This document shows positions 1-9,221 of a stretch of DNA of 56,753 nucleotides, piece by piece. Where the stretch lies: positions 1 to 56,753 of the forward strand of contig NZ_NFIN01000022.1 of assembly GCF_002161765.1 (NCBI RefSeq), in the 5' to 3' direction. Source of the DNA: Bacteroides sp. An322 (GTDB taxonomy: Bacteria > Bacteroidota > Bacteroidia > Bacteroidales > Bacteroidaceae). A model generated the notes under the pieces. The model was not told where the DNA came from. It searched no databases and worked only from the letters and a program-made list of their open reading frames with translations. The first letter of the stretch is position 1. Each line of letters begins with the position of its first letter. Both the position numbers and the translations under genes were made by a program.

Positions 1-2
1 TC

Positions 3-257
3 GGCGATTTCTTGATGCTGCCCGACAAAGAGCGGTATCCGGATATTGCACACAGCTATATCTTAGAACTGAAATACCTGAAGCCCACCGCTACAGATGC
101 AGAAGTGGAAGCTAAGAGCAAGGAAGCCGACGGACAATTGCTGAAATACAGCAAAGACAAAATCGTAAAGCGCCTCTGCAGCGGAACGCAACTGCATCTG
201 CTGAAGACCGTATTCCGAGGGGCAAATATGATGACGTGTGAAGAAATCCATTTATAA
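3..257 (+). CDS. AAA-ATPase-like protein with PD-(D/E)XK nuclease domain, C-terminal fragment
   Basis: The reading frame is open from the window edge (G-D-F-L-M-L-P-D...) and stops at 255-257, so only the last 84 or so residues are present. The stretch SYILELKYLK followed by a distal region with repeated K and Q residues resembles the C-terminal PD-(D/E)XK nuclease-like domain found in AAA-ATPase-like proteins that are abundant in Bacteroidales; the E-x-K of ILELKYLK would be the core of the motif. The biological role of that family is not settled. An ATG inside the frame at position 12 is not the real start, because homologues would have an N-terminal ATPase domain upstream of the window. 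The gene ends 21 bp before the AraC regulator. Confidence 0.65.
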   Translation, partial: GDFLMLPDKERYPDIAHSYILELKYLKPTATDAEVEAKSKEADGQLLKYSKDKIVKRLCSGTQLHLLKTVFRGANMMTCEEIHL

Positions 258-278
258 TCACAGACAAAAGACACCACC

Positions 279-1130
279 ATGGACACAAACGAAAAAGAAC
301 TGCCTAAAATAGATCTACCTGAAGAATGGGTCATCGGAACAGACATCAACAAAGACCTGCTGAACCTGTACACACACTATCCGGTGCGGCTAAAATGTGA
401 AATGTTTGTATTATGCATAAGAGGAGAAGTAAAAGCTTTGATTAACCTGAATGAAGTACAAGTACATGCCAATGACGTAATTACACTAATGCCTGGCACA
501 ATCTTTCAAATCAATGAAATAATAGGAGAACTGAAGATCTATTTTCTGGGCTTCTCCTCTAGTTTCATTGAACAAAGCGGCCAATCGCATTCCATGCTGG
601 ACGCCATATTCCTCACATTAGGACGCCCGGTGATCACCTTGAAGCCAGAAGGTACAATTATGATGGAGCAATATCTTCAAATGGTGATAGCCATGTATGA
701 GAAGCTCAACGAAAAGGTACGCCACTGGATTACACCCAACTTGTATAATGACGTCCATACGGGAATCTCTATTCTCTACAAAAGCCGTCAATATGATAAG
801 ATGCCACTTTCGAAAAGCGAATTGCTTTGCCGCAACTTCATGCAATTGGTGACACAGAACTATAATCAGACACGAAACGTAGGCTGGTATGCCAAAAAAT
901 TAGACATAACCCATGCACATCTCTGCGCCGTAGTCAAACAAATAACGGGGAAAACATGTGCCGATGTCATTGCCTCTATGGTTATTATGGATGCAAAATC
1001 GCAATTGAAATCAACCAACCTTACCATACAAGCCATTTCCGACTCACTAAACTTTGCCAGCATTTCCTTTTTCGGTAAATACTTCAAACGGTATGTAGGC
1101 ATGAGTCCATTGGAATACAGAAAAAAATAA
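279..1130 (+). CDS. AraC family transcriptional regulator
   Basis: This 283-residue protein has an N-terminal cupin-like sensing region (about 25-170, containing VHANDVITLMPGTIFQINE) and a C-terminal AraC-type DNA-binding domain (about 185-283). The two helix-turn-helix units are visible: the first around WYAKKLDITHAHLCAVVKQI, the second around IQAISDSLNFASISFFGKYF, ending in the family signature FKRYVGMSPLEYRKK. It is a cytoplasmic transcription factor. Its ligand and targets cannot be read from the sequence. It follows the nuclease-like gene closely but is preceded by its own start and is followed by a tRNA cluster on the other strand, so it probably acts as a single gene or the end of a short operon. 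Confidence 0.88.
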   Translation: MDTNEKELPKIDLPEEWVIGTDINKDLLNLYTHYPVRLKCEMFVLCIRGEVKALINLNEVQVHANDVITLMPGTIFQINEIIGELKIYFLGFSSSFIEQSGQSHSMLDAIFLTLGRPVITLKPEGTIMMEQYLQMVIAMYEKLNEKVRHWITPNLYNDVHTGISILYKSRQYDKMPLSKSELLCRNFMQLVTQNYNQTRNVGWYAKKLDITHAHLCAVVKQITGKTCADVIASMVIMDAKSQLKSTNLTIQAISDSLNFASISFFGKYFKRYVGMSPLEYRKK

Positions 1131-1203
1131 AAGAGAATTATATCAACACGCTTTTACATCAGCGTTTTTATAGACATTTATATATCACATAAAGAGGGGA
1201 AAG

Positions 1204-1278
1204 TGGGCGTTGACGGATTCGAACCGCCGACCCTCTGCTTGTAAGGCAGATGCTCTGAACCAGCTGAGCTAAACGCCC
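1204..1278 (-). tRNA. tRNA-Val (anticodon TAC), copy 1
   Basis: Read on the minus strand, the 75-nt gene begins GGGCGTTTAGCTCAGCTGG, has an anticodon loop CTTACAA with anticodon TAC, and a T arm with GGTTCGAATCC. The acceptor stem GGGCGTT pairs with AACGCCC and the discriminator base is A. The 3' CCA is not encoded. It is the last of three identical copies in the transcription direction. Confidence 0.96.
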
Positions 1279-1312
1279 GAAAGGGGAAATTTGACCAATT
1301 CGCTTTAGGAGG

Positions 1313-1387
1313 TGGGCGTTGACGGATTCGAACCGCCGACCCTCTGCTTGTAAGGCAGATGCTCTGAACCAGCTGAGCTAAACGCCC
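1313..1387 (-). tRNA. tRNA-Val (anticodon TAC), copy 2
   Basis: This gene is base-for-base identical to the copies on either side, with anticodon TAC in the loop CTTACAA, paired acceptor stem GGGCGTT/AACGCCC and discriminator A. The spacer to copy 1 is 34 bp. CCA is not encoded. Confidence 0.96.
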
Positions 1388-1418
1388 TAAAGCGTCATGA
1401 GAAAGAGTCATAGAACGG

Positions 1419-1493
1419 TGGGCGTTGACGGATTCGAACCGCCGACCCTCTGCTTGTAAGGCAGATGCTCTGAACCAGCTGAGCTAAACGCCC
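1419..1493 (-). tRNA. tRNA-Val (anticodon TAC), copy 3
   Basis: This is the promoter-proximal copy of the tandem trio and is identical to the other two. The spacer to copy 2 is 31 bp. The whole group is probably one transcript starting from the promoter at 1522-1552. Confidence 0.96.
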
Positions 1494-1521
1494 GATTAGG
1501 CTCATTTCTCATTTGCGCTTG

Positions 1522-1552
1522 CAAAGGTACAGCTTATTTTTAAACCTGCAAA
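1522..1552 (-). promoter_or_regulatory. Bacteroides-type promoter of the tRNA-Val cluster
   Basis: On the minus strand the -33 box TTTG (1552-1549) is separated by 19 bp from the -7 box TACCTTTG (1529-1522). This matches the Bacteroidetes consensus TTTG-N19-21-TAnnTTTG and lies about 29 bp upstream of the first tRNA. Confidence 0.8.
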
Positions 1553-1595
1553 CTTTTGAGCAACTTTTTTTTCGAAAAACTCTATTTTTATATCA

Positions 1596-1784
1596 AACGC
1601 AAAGACGCAAAAGCGCAAAGATTTTAATTTAAGGAGTTAAAAGGGAGTTATTTCAGGGAGTTAAAGGGAGTTAGAAGCCAATACCACAAGACTTATTGGC
1701 ATTTAACTCCTGCCGAAGGCATAACTCCTTCTAACTCCCTTTATCTGCTTCTAAATATTCTCCGCGCTTTTGCGTCTCTGCGTT
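1596..1784. repeat. Nested inverted repeats in an intergenic region (dispersed element)
   Basis: The 1494-1795 gap holds no gene beyond the tRNA promoter. It contains an outer inverted repeat with arms 1596-1616 and 1764-1784 (20 of 21 bases pair; core GACGCAAAAGCGC). Inside it, 1663-1677 pairs perfectly with 1728-1742 (AAAGGGAGTTAGAAG), and GCCAATA at 1678 pairs with TATTGGC at 1694. The outer arm is nearly identical to the arms at 9083-9103 and 9191-9211, so this is one copy of a dispersed intergenic repeat. It could also fold as a terminator for the convergently placed ends. Confidence 0.75.
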
Positions 1785-1795
1785 CAATCAAAGAA

Positions 1796-2887
1796 TCATT
1801 TCCCGAAGCGTGCGGCTTGCTCGGCGATTAATGCCGCATCGTCGAAATAGTCTATCTTCATCGCACGGCGTACCTCGCTCAAGGTTTGGGCTGCCGCCTC
1901 TCGCGCCGCCTCACATCCTTTCTTCAGCATATCGTAAATGGCAGGGATGTCTTTCTCGAACTCTTTGCGGCGTGCGCGGATAGGCTCTAACTCTTCTTGC
2001 ATGATGGCTGCCAAGAATTTCTTCACCTTTACGTCGCCCAATCCGCCACGGGTATAGTGCGCCTTGAGTTCATCCAAGTTCGGATAGTCGGGCAAATAAC
2101 GTTCGAAGTGTTCCGGACGACAGAAAGCGTCGAGATACGTAAATACGGTATTCCCCTCTAACTTGCCGGGGTCGCTCACCTTGATGTGGGTGGGGTCGGT
2201 GTACATGCTCCGCACTTTCTTTTCCACTTCATCTGCGGGGTCGGAAAGGTAAATGCAGTTTCCTAACGATTTGCTCATCTTCGCCTTACCGTCGGTTCCG
2301 GGCAAGCGCAGGCAAGCGGCATTGTCGGGAAGCAAGATTTCGGGTTCCACCAAGGTTTCTCCATAAATATAATTAAAGCGGCGCACAATCTCGCGAGCCT
2401 GTTCCAACATCGGTTCTTGGTCTTCACCTACGGGGACCGTAGTGGCTTTGAAAGCGGTGATATCGGCGGCTTGGCTAATCGGGTATACGAAGAAGCCAAC
2501 GGGGATGCTGGTCTCGAAGTTGCGCATCTGAATCTCGGTCTTCACCGTCGGGTTACGCTGGAGGCGCGACACCGTAACGAGGTCCATATAATAAAAGGTC
2601 AACTCGCACAATTCGGGTATCTGCGACTGGATGAAGATGGTCGACTTGGCAGGGTCGAGACCCACCGATAAGTAATCGAGTGCCACTTCAATCACGTTTT
2701 GGCGTATCTTCTCGGGATTATCGATGTTGTCGGTCAGAGCCTGCCCGTCGGCTTCGAACACAAAAATCTTATCATAAAGTCCCGAATTCTGAAGCTCCAC
2801 ACGGCGGCGCAAAGAGCCTACATAATGTCCGATATGCAGTTTCCCGGTGGGACGGTCACCGGTCAAAATAATCTTTTCTTTTCCCAT
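1796..2887 (-). CDS. trpS: Tryptophan--tRNA ligase
   Basis: A cytoplasmic class Ic aminoacyl-tRNA synthetase that charges tRNA-Trp with tryptophan at the expense of ATP. The 363-residue protein has both class I signatures: HIGH at residues 18-21 in [17 protein letters not shown] and KMSKS in [11 protein letters not shown] near residue 230. The Rossmann core contains typical TrpRS sequence such as ADGQALTDN. The length is a little above the usual 330-350. The start is supported by a promoter with both boxes 30-60 bp upstream. It is transcribed alone, divergently from carB. Confidence 0.95.
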   Translation of the reverse strand: MGKEKIILTGDRPTGKLHIGHYVGSLRRRVELQNSGLYDKIFVFEADGQALTDNIDNPEKIRQNVIEVALDYLSVGLDPAKSTIFIQSQIPELCELTFYYMDLVTVSRLQRNPTVKTEIQMRNFETSIPVGFFVYPISQAADITAFKATTVPVGEDQEPMLEQAREIVRRFNYIYGETLVEPEILLPDNAACLRLPGTDGKAKMSKSLGNCIYLSDPADEVEKKVRSMYTDPTHIKVSDPGKLEGNTVFTYLDAFCRPEHFERYLPDYPNLDELKAHYTRGGLGDVKVKKFLAAIMQEELEPIRARRKEFEKDIPAIYDMLKKGCEAAREAAAQTLSEVRRAMKIDYFDDAALIAEQAARFGK

Positions 2888-2915
2888 ATTTCAAATTCTT
2901 ATTAAATTATTGGGA

Positions 2916-2947
2916 CAAAGATAATCAAAACCTTTGTTTTCTTCAAA
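2916..2947 (-). promoter_or_regulatory. Promoter of trpS
   Basis: On the minus strand TTTG (2947-2944) is followed after exactly 20 bp by TATCTTTG (2923-2916). Both boxes fit the Bacteroidetes -33/-7 consensus, and the -7 box is 28 bp from the trpS start codon. Confidence 0.8.
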
Positions 2948-2980
2948 AATAAATTGTTCCTTTGCAAAAAGAGTACATTT

Positions 2981-3063
2981 AATTAATAATGAACAATGAA
3001 TAGTTAACAACGGTGGATGATTACGGCTATTCGTTATTCATTATTCACTCTTAATTATTAACT
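2981..3063. repeat. AT-rich inverted repeat between trpS and carB
   Basis: TTAATAATGAACAATGAATA on the left is imperfectly complementary to the stretch ending TTCACTCTTAATTATTAACT on the right, around a centre near 3020. It resembles the AT-rich intergenic repeats common in Bacteroidales. No function is evident. It lies in the leader region of carB. Confidence 0.45.
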
Positions 3064-3087
3064 CAAACATAAATCTAAATATATGCC

Positions 3088-6000
3088 ATGAAAAAAGAAT
3101 TGAAAAAAGTCCTGGTCTTGGGATCAGGCGCATTGAAAATCGGACAAGCGGGAGAATTTGACTATTCAGGTTCGCAAGCCTTGAAAGCACTGCGCGAGGA
3201 AGGCATCCGCTCGGTACTGATTAACCCGAACATCGCTACGATACAGACTTCGGAAGGCATTGCCGACCAAGTATATTTCTTGCCGGTCACTCCTCATTTC
3301 GTTACGGAAATCATCAAGAAAGAACGCCCCGACGGCATCTTGTTGGCATTCGGAGGACAAACCGCACTGAATTGCGGAACGGAATTGTACAAGAACGGCA
3401 CGCTGAAAGAATACGGCGTAGAGGTATTGGGCACCTCGGTAGAAGCGATTATGTACACCGAAGACCGCGACCTTTTCGTAAAGAAGCTGGACGAAATTCC
3501 ATTAAAAACCCCTATCAGCCATGCGGTAGAGAACACGAAAGACGCCATCGACGCAGCCCGCAGCATCGGTTATCCGGTGATGATACGTTCGGCATACGCG
3601 TTGGGCGGATTGGGAAGCGGCATCTGCCCCAATGAAGAAGCCTTTATCGAATTGGCTGAAAGCGCCTTTACTTTCTCCCCCCAAATCTTGGTGGAAGAAT
3701 CGTTGAAAGGCTGGAAAGAAATCGAGTTCGAAGTTATCCGCGACGCCAACGACCATTGCTTCACCGTAGCCAGCATGGAAAACTTCGACCCGTTAGGCAT
3801 CCATACAGGCGAATCCATCGTAGTAGCTCCTACATGCTCGCTTACTCAGGCACAAGTGACTATGCTGCAAGACATTTCGAAACAATGCGTGCGCCATTTG
3901 GGCATCGTGGGCGAATGTAACATCCAGTTCGCGTTCAATGCCGACACCGATGATTACCGCATCATCGAAGTGAACGCCCGCCTGAGCCGCTCTTCGGCAT
4001 TGGCTTCGAAAGCCACCGGTTATCCGCTCGCCTTTGTAGCCGCTAAGATTGCTTTGGGATATACCCTTGACGAGATTGGCGAAATGGGCACGCCCAACTC
4101 GGCTTACGTAGCTCCCTCGCTCGATTACCTCATCTGCAAGATTCCGCGCTGGGACCTGACCAAATTCGTCGGCGTATCGCGCCGCATCGGTTCGAGCATG
4201 AAGTCGGTAGGCGAAATCATGTCTATCGGACGTTCGTTTGAAGAGATTATCCAAAAGGGCTTGCGCATGATCGGGCAAGGCATGCACGGTTTTGTAGGCA
4301 ATGACCACACGAAATTCGACAATTTGGATGACGAGCTTGCCAATCCTACCGACCTCCGCATCTTCGCCATCGCACAGGCACTGGAAGAAGGCTATGACAT
4401 CCAACGCATCTACGACCTGACCAAGATAGACCCGTGGTTCATCGGCAAGCTGAAGAACATCGTTGATTACAAACACAAGCTGCAAAGCTATAACACCTTG
4501 GAAGAAATCACGCCCGAAGTAATGCGTGAAGCCAAGCGGTTAGGATTCTCCGACTTCCAAATAGCACGCTTCGTCCTGAAACCGCAAGGCGGAAACATGG
4601 AGAGAGAAAACCTTGCCGTACGCGAATACCGTAAGAAGTTAGGCATCTTGCCTGCCGTGAAACGCATCAATACCGTAGCATCGGAACATCCCGAACTTAC
4701 CAATTACCTCTATATGACCTACGCCATAGAGGGATATGACGTAAATTATTACAAGAACGAAAAATCAGTCGTTGTATTAGGTTCCGGCGCTTACCGCATC
4801 GGTTCTTCCGTTGAGTTCGATTGGTGTTCGGTGAATGCCATCCAAACCGCACGCAAATTGGGATATAAGTCTATTATGATTAACTACAATCCCGAAACGG
4901 TTTCTACCGACTACGATATGTGCGACCGCCTCTACTTCGATGAACTTTCTTTCGAACGCGTATTGGATATCATCGACTTAGAGCAGCCCCGCGGTGTCAT
5001 TGTATCGGTAGGCGGACAAATCCCGAACAACCTTGCCATGAAGCTCCACCGCCAATCAGTTCCTATCTTAGGCACATCGCCGGTATCCATCGACCGTGCC
5101 GAAAACCGCAACAAATTCTCGGCTATGCTCGACCAGTTGGGCATCGACCAACCTGCTTGGCAAGAACTGACCAGCTTAGAAGACGTAGAGCAATTTGTGG
5201 CAAAAGTAGGCTATCCGGTATTGGTACGCCCATCATACGTATTGAGCGGTGCCGCCATGAACGTCTGCTACGATGAAGAAGAACTGAAACGCTACCTGCA
5301 AATGGCAAGCGAAGTTTCGAAAGAATATCCGGTAGTGGTATCGCAATTCATGCAAGAGACCAAAGAAATTGAATTTGATGCCGTAGCGCAACACGGAGAA
5401 ATCGTGGAATATGCCATTTCGGAACACATCGAATACGCAGGAGTCCATTCAGGAGACGCTACTTTGGTCTTCCCTGCCCAACATATTTATTTCTCTACAG
5501 CACGTCAAATCAAGAAGATGAGCCGCCGCATTGCCAAAGAATTGAACATTTCAGGTCCGTTCAATATCCAATTCTTGGCGCGCAAGAACGAAGTGAAAGT
5601 CATCGAATGTAACTTACGCGCATCGCGCAGCTTCCCCTTCGTATCAAAAGTATTGAAACGCAACTTTATCGAAACGGCTACCCGCATCATGTTAGATGCT
5701 CCCTACACTCAACCCGACAAATCAGCGTTCGACATTGATTGGATTGGTGTAAAAGCTTCGCAATTCTCATTTGCACGTCTGCAAAATGCCGACCCGGTAT
5801 TGGGTGTGGATATGTCGTCTACAGGTGAGGTCGGATGCTTAGGCGATGATTTCGATGAAGCATTGCTCAATGCGATGATTGCTACAGGCTACAAGATTCC
5901 GAAACAATCGGTATTGCTGTCTTCGGGAGCCACGAAGTCGAAAGTCGACCTATTAGACGCCAGCTTAGAGCTGAGCAAACACGGCTATCACATCTATGCA

Positions 6001-6312
6001 ACCGCAGGCACCGCTACATTCCTCAACTCACATGGCATACCAACTACACCGGTATTCTGGCCCGATGAACGTCCGCATGCCGAGAACAATGTAATGAAGA
6101 TGATAGCAGGTCACAAATTTGATTTGATTGTCAACATTCCGAAGAACCACACCAAACGTGAACTGACCAACGGTTATCGCATCCGGCGTGGAGCTATCGA
6201 CCACAACATTCCGTTGATTACCAATGCCCGTCTGGCAAAAGCTTTCATCGAAGCCTTCTGTCAAATGAAGCAAGAAGACATCAAGATAAAGAGTTGGCAA
6301 GAGTACAAATAA
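3088..6312 (+). CDS. carB: Carbamoyl-phosphate synthase large subunit
   Basis: This subunit makes carbamoyl phosphate from bicarbonate, ammonia (delivered from the small subunit CarA) and two ATP, feeding pyrimidine and arginine synthesis in the cytoplasm. At 1074 residues it has the full length of the family. It shows the duplicated synthetase halves: VLVLGSGALKIGQAGEFDYS at residue 8 and VVLGSGAYRIGSSVEFDW near 566. Each half carries an ATP-grasp domain, with an oligomerisation region between them and a C-terminal MGS-like allosteric domain (about 940-1074, including HGYHIYATAGTATFLNSHG). No carA is present in the window, so the partner subunit must be encoded elsewhere. Confidence 0.96.
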   Translation: MKKELKKVLVLGSGALKIGQAGEFDYSGSQALKALREEGIRSVLINPNIATIQTSEGIADQVYFLPVTPHFVTEIIKKERPDGILLAFGGQTALNCGTELYKNGTLKEYGVEVLGTSVEAIMYTEDRDLFVKKLDEIPLKTPISHAVENTKDAIDAARSIGYPVMIRSAYALGGLGSGICPNEEAFIELAESAFTFSPQILVEESLKGWKEIEFEVIRDANDHCFTVASMENFDPLGIHTGESIVVAPTCSLTQAQVTMLQDISKQCVRHLGIVGECNIQFAFNADTDDYRIIEVNARLSRSSALASKATGYPLAFVAAKIALGYTLDEIGEMGTPNSAYVAPSLDYLICKIPRWDLTKFVGVSRRIGSSMKSVGEIMSIGRSFEEIIQKGLRMIGQGMHGFVGNDHTKFDNLDDELANPTDLRIFAIAQALEEGYDIQRIYDLTKIDPWFIGKLKNIVDYKHKLQSYNTLEEITPEVMREAKRLGFSDFQIARFVLKPQGGNMERENLAVREYRKKLGILPAVKRINTVASEHPELTNYLYMTYAIEGYDVNYYKNEKSVVVLGSGAYRIGSSVEFDWCSVNAIQTARKLGYKSIMINYNPETVSTDYDMCDRLYFDELSFERVLDIIDLEQPRGVIVSVGGQIPNNLAMKLHRQSVPILGTSPVSIDRAENRNKFSAMLDQLGIDQPAWQELTSLEDVEQFVAKVGYPVLVRPSYVLSGAAMNVCYDEEELKRYLQMASEVSKEYPVVVSQFMQETKEIEFDAVAQHGEIVEYAISEHIEYAGVHSGDATLVFPAQHIYFSTARQIKKMSRRIAKELNISGPFNIQFLARKNEVKVIECNLRASRSFPFVSKVLKRNFIETATRIMLDAPYTQPDKSAFDIDWIGVKASQFSFARLQNADPVLGVDMSSTGEVGCLGDDFDEALLNAMIATGYKIPKQSVLLSSGATKSKVDLLDASLELSKHGYHIYATAGTATFLNSHGIPTTPVFWPDERPHAENNVMKMIAGHKFDLIVNIPKNHTKRELTNGYRIRRGAIDHNIPLITNARLAKAFIEAFCQMKQEDIKIKSWQEYK

Positions 6313-6313
6313 T

Positions 6314-6442
6314 TAGCTTTTATTTTGTCATCCTGAACGGAGTGAAGGATCTCGAATACACAAGTTTATGCACACGAGATTCTTCGCTGCGCTCAGAATG
6401 ACATTACTTTTTGATAAGCAATTCTCATTTTGATACGCCCTC
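6314..6442. repeat. Dispersed intergenic repeat, copy A
   Basis: Immediately after the carB stop, TGTCATCCTGAACGGAGTGA on the left pairs imperfectly with TTCGCTGCGCTCAGAATGACA on the right around the loop AATACACAAGTTTATGCACA. The element ends ATTTTGATACGCCCTC. It aligns along nearly its whole length with the element at 21836-21988, which has an additional left arm that copy A lacks. The hairpin could also terminate carB transcription. Confidence 0.8.
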
Positions 6443-6463
6443 ATTGTTAATTATTAACTATTT

Positions 6464-7225
6464 ATGATTCTATTTATTTCCTGCTCAAAAACCATGACCG
6501 AGCATAGCCGGATAAAAGTACCTTTTACCTCTCTCCCCCTCTTTGAGACAAAAGCAAAAGAGATTGCTCTTGACATGGTTCACTATAGCGCATCAGAACT
6601 GGCTCAATTATTCTACACCAAGCCCCAGTTAGCAGCCGACGCTTATGTACGCTTATTGGATTTCCCTTCAGAAACCGGGCACTTCCTTCCAGCTATCTTG
6701 GCTTATACGGGCATTGCATTCAAGCATATCAATCCCAAATTCTTTACGCCTGAAGACTTTGACTATGCACAACAACATTTGTTTATTTCTTCTTTCCTGT
6801 ATGGCGTGTTGCGCCCGTTAGACGTAATCAAAAACTACCGATTGGAAGGACATGTCCGTCTGCCTCAACACGAATGTACGATTTTCGACTATTGGAAACC
6901 CCTACTGACAGATTATTTTATCGAAGAAATCAAAAAGCAAGGAGGCATTTTGCTCAATCTTGCCAGCGGAGAAATGAAAAATCTGTTCGATTGGGAACGG
7001 GTATGCAAAGAAGTGCGCGTCATCACACCCGACTTTTATGTATATAAGGACGGAAAGCCTAAATCAGTTATCGTTTATATCAAAATGTGCCGGGGAGAAA
7101 TGACAAAATACATCCTGCAAAACCGGATAGAAGACCCTAAACTGATAAAGAAATTTGAATGGGAAGGCTTTACCTACCAGCCGAGAAAAAGTACCCCTGA
7201 CAATCCGGTATTTATGATAAAATAG
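6464..7225 (+). CDS. yaaA: Peroxide stress protein YaaA (UPF0246 family)
   Basis: The 253-residue protein opens MILFISCSKTM and contains LRPLDVIKNYRLE and LLNLASGEMKN, all recognisable parts of the YaaA/DUF328 family, whose normal length is about 250-260. In Escherichia coli YaaA limits intracellular free iron and protects against hydrogen peroxide damage; a DNA-binding fold related to helix-hairpin-helix has been reported for it. It has no signal peptide or membrane segment. The gene stands between two repeat elements and is not in an obvious operon. Confidence 0.88.
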   Translation: MILFISCSKTMTEHSRIKVPFTSLPLFETKAKEIALDMVHYSASELAQLFYTKPQLAADAYVRLLDFPSETGHFLPAILAYTGIAFKHINPKFFTPEDFDYAQQHLFISSFLYGVLRPLDVIKNYRLEGHVRLPQHECTIFDYWKPLLTDYFIEEIKKQGGILLNLASGEMKNLFDWERVCKEVRVITPDFYVYKDGKPKSVIVYIKMCRGEMTKYILQNRIEDPKLIKKFEWEGFTYQPRKSTPDNPVFMIK

Positions 7226-7250
7226 AAAAGAATATACTTCTATTAAAGAA

Positions 7251-7322
7251 ACGCAGATTAACGTAGATTCGCGCGGATTATATTCTAAATATCAATCTGC
7301 GAAAATCTGCGTTAATCTGAGT
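7251..7322. repeat. Inverted repeat between yaaA and the fumarase gene
   Basis: The left arm (7251-7279, core CGCAGATTAACGTAGATT) is imperfectly complementary to the right arm (7294-7322, core AATCTGCGTTAATCTG), with a short AT-rich loop. It sits between two convergent genes and may act as a bidirectional terminator. The sequence style suggests another dispersed intergenic repeat. Confidence 0.65.
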
Positions 7323-7340
7323 TTAAATCGGATTTAAACC

Positions 7341-8981
7341 TTATTTACACGTGCAACGCGGCTTGATTTGCTTAAAGAAATCATTACCCTTGTTGTCTAC
7401 CAAGATAAATGCCGGGAAATCTTCCACTTCAATCTTCCAAATGGCTTCCATACCCAATTCAGGATATTCCACACATTCGATGCTCTTGATGTTGTTCTGA
7501 GCCAAGATAGCTGCAGGTCCGCCGATAGAGCCTAAATAGAAACCTCCGTATTTCTTGCAAGCATCTGTTACGGCTTGGCTACGGTTACCCTTAGCCAACA
7601 TAATCATGCTTCCGCCATGGCTTTGGAACAGGTCTACATACGGGTCCATACGTCCGGCAGTAGTCGGTCCCATCGAGCCGCACGCCATTCCCTTCGGAGT
7701 CTTGGCAGGCCCTGCATAATAAATCGGATGGTCTTTGATGTATTGAGGGAGGTCTTCACCTTTATCCAAACGTTCTTTCAATTTGGCATGAGCGATATCA
7801 CGACCTACGATAATTGTTCCGTTCAAAGACAAACGAGTAGCAACCGGATATTTATCCAATTCTGCCAAGATTTCACTCATTGGACGATTCAGGTCAATCT
7901 TTACCGCATTGCCTTCTCCAGCCTGACGCAATTCTTCCGGAATCAATTCGCCCGGATTCGAATCTAATTTCTCAATCCAAATACCGTCTTTATTGATTTT
8001 ACACTTGATGTTACGGTCTGCCGAGCAAGATACACCCAAGCCTACCGGACAAGAAGCACCGTGACGAGGCAAGCGGATGATGCGTACATCATGTGCATAA
8101 TACTTACCTCCGAACTGTGCACCCAAACCGATGCGGTGTGCTTCTTCCAACACTTTCTTTTCCAACTCAATATCGCGGAAAGCACGCCCGTATTCGTTTC
8201 CTGTAGTAGGCAGGTTATCATAATAATGCGTAGAAGCCAATTTCACGGTCAGCAAGTTCTTTTCTGCAGAAGTACCGCCAATAACGAAAGCGATATGATA
8301 AGGAGGACAAGCCGCCGTTCCCAACGTTTTCATCTTTTCTACCAAGAACGGAACCAAAGTAGCCGGATTCAGGATGGCTTTGGTTTCCTGATACAAGTAA
8401 GTCTTGTTAGCGGAGCCACCTCCCTTAGTCACACACAAGAAGTTGTATTCCATACCTTCGGTAGCTTCCAAATCGATTTGTGCCGGAAGATTGCAACGGG
8501 TATTCACTTCTTCGTACATGCTCAGCGGAGCATTTTGCGAGTAACGCAGGTTATTTTCGGTATAAGTCTTATATACACCCAAAGACAAAGCTTCTTCATC
8601 GCAATAACCCGTCCATACCTGCTGGCCTTTTTCCCCGTGAATAATAGCCGTACCGGTATCCTGGCAGAAAGGCAATACGCCTTTGGCTGCTACTTCGGCA
8701 TTGCGCAAGAAAGTCAATGCTACATACTTGTCGTTCTCGCTTGCTTCTGGATCGTTCAGAATCTTTGCCACCTGTTCATTGTGCGAACGGCGCAACATGA
8801 AAGAAACATCGTGAAAAGCCGCATTTGCCATAGCGGTCAAACCTTCTTTTTCCACTTTCAGGATAGGTTTCCCTTCGAACTCGCTTACCGACACATAGTC
8901 TTTCGTAAGCAAATAGTATTCAGTAGTATCCTCTCCGTGTTCGAACATCGGCTGATACTTGAATTCTGGTGTTGTTGCCAT
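7341..8981 (-). CDS. fumB: Fumarate hydratase class I (iron-sulfur)
   Basis: A cytoplasmic [4Fe-4S] enzyme that interconverts fumarate and malate, in Bacteroides mainly in the reductive branch that leads to fumarate respiration. The 546-residue length fits the single-chain class I enzyme, with the alpha-like region first (about 1-330) and the beta-like region after it (about 345-546). Candidate cluster cysteines lie in [24 protein letters not shown] and the region around it. The C-terminal part has the typical [18 protein letters not shown] and GGPAAILAQ stretches. The symbol follows common usage for the E. coli-like enzyme; fumA would be equally valid. Confidence 0.93.
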   Translation of the reverse strand: MATTPEFKYQPMFEHGEDTTEYYLLTKDYVSVSEFEGKPILKVEKEGLTAMANAAFHDVSFMLRRSHNEQVAKILNDPEASENDKYVALTFLRNAEVAAKGVLPFCQDTGTAIIHGEKGQQVWTGYCDEEALSLGVYKTYTENNLRYSQNAPLSMYEEVNTRCNLPAQIDLEATEGMEYNFLCVTKGGGSANKTYLYQETKAILNPATLVPFLVEKMKTLGTAACPPYHIAFVIGGTSAEKNLLTVKLASTHYYDNLPTTGNEYGRAFRDIELEKKVLEEAHRIGLGAQFGGKYYAHDVRIIRLPRHGASCPVGLGVSCSADRNIKCKINKDGIWIEKLDSNPGELIPEELRQAGEGNAVKIDLNRPMSEILAELDKYPVATRLSLNGTIIVGRDIAHAKLKERLDKGEDLPQYIKDHPIYYAGPAKTPKGMACGSMGPTTAGRMDPYVDLFQSHGGSMIMLAKGNRSQAVTDACKKYGGFYLGSIGGPAAILAQNNIKSIECVEYPELGMEAIWKIEVEDFPAFILVDNKGNDFFKQIKPRCTCK

Positions 8982-9019
8982 AATCGATTAGAAATTAATT
9001 GTTAGTTATTACCTGAGAG

Positions 9020-9027
9020 CAAAGGTA
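9020..9027 (-). promoter_or_regulatory. -7 box of the fumarase promoter
   Basis: TACCTTTG on the minus strand, 39 bp from the start codon, matches TAnnTTTG. No good TTTG box is found 19-21 bp upstream, so the promoter is only half supported. Confidence 0.5.
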
Positions 9028-9082
9028 CAAAGTATTATTGAAATATTTCCTTAATCGAGAAGAAAAAATTCCTCTTTAATAA

Positions 9083-9211
9083 AACGCAGAGACGCAAAAG
9101 CGCAAAGAATTAATTTTTAGAGAAGGTAAAGGACATAGAGGATTATCTATTTTCTCTTTGTGACCTTTGCTCTCTCAAATAAATAGCTCTGCGCTTTTGC
9201 GCCTCTGCGTT
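9083..9211. repeat. Dispersed inverted repeat (same family as 1596-1784)
   Basis: Arm 9083-9103 pairs with arm 9191-9211 at 20 of 21 positions. Both arms carry the GACGCAAAAGCGC type core found at 1596-1616. The sequence between the arms is unrelated to that of the earlier copy, so the arms rather than the interior define the family. It lies between the fumarase promoter and the stop of the TlpA-like gene. Confidence 0.75.
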
Positions 9212-9221
9212 CAATTTGTAA

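Noticed and set aside
1204..1493. Three evenly spaced identical 75-bp repeats that could look like a CRISPR array, with a minus-strand reading frame across two of them
   Set aside because: The repeats are complete tRNA-Val genes with all arms and an anticodon; the reading frame is a shadow of them.
3793..4485. Minus-strand reading frame of 230 codons within carB
   Set aside because: It mirrors the codon pattern of the conserved carB gene and shows no family features.
8061..9005. Long plus-strand reading frame of 314 codons opposite the fumarase gene
   Set aside because: It lies antisense to a clearly conserved enzyme and has no recognisable domains; it is a shadow frame.
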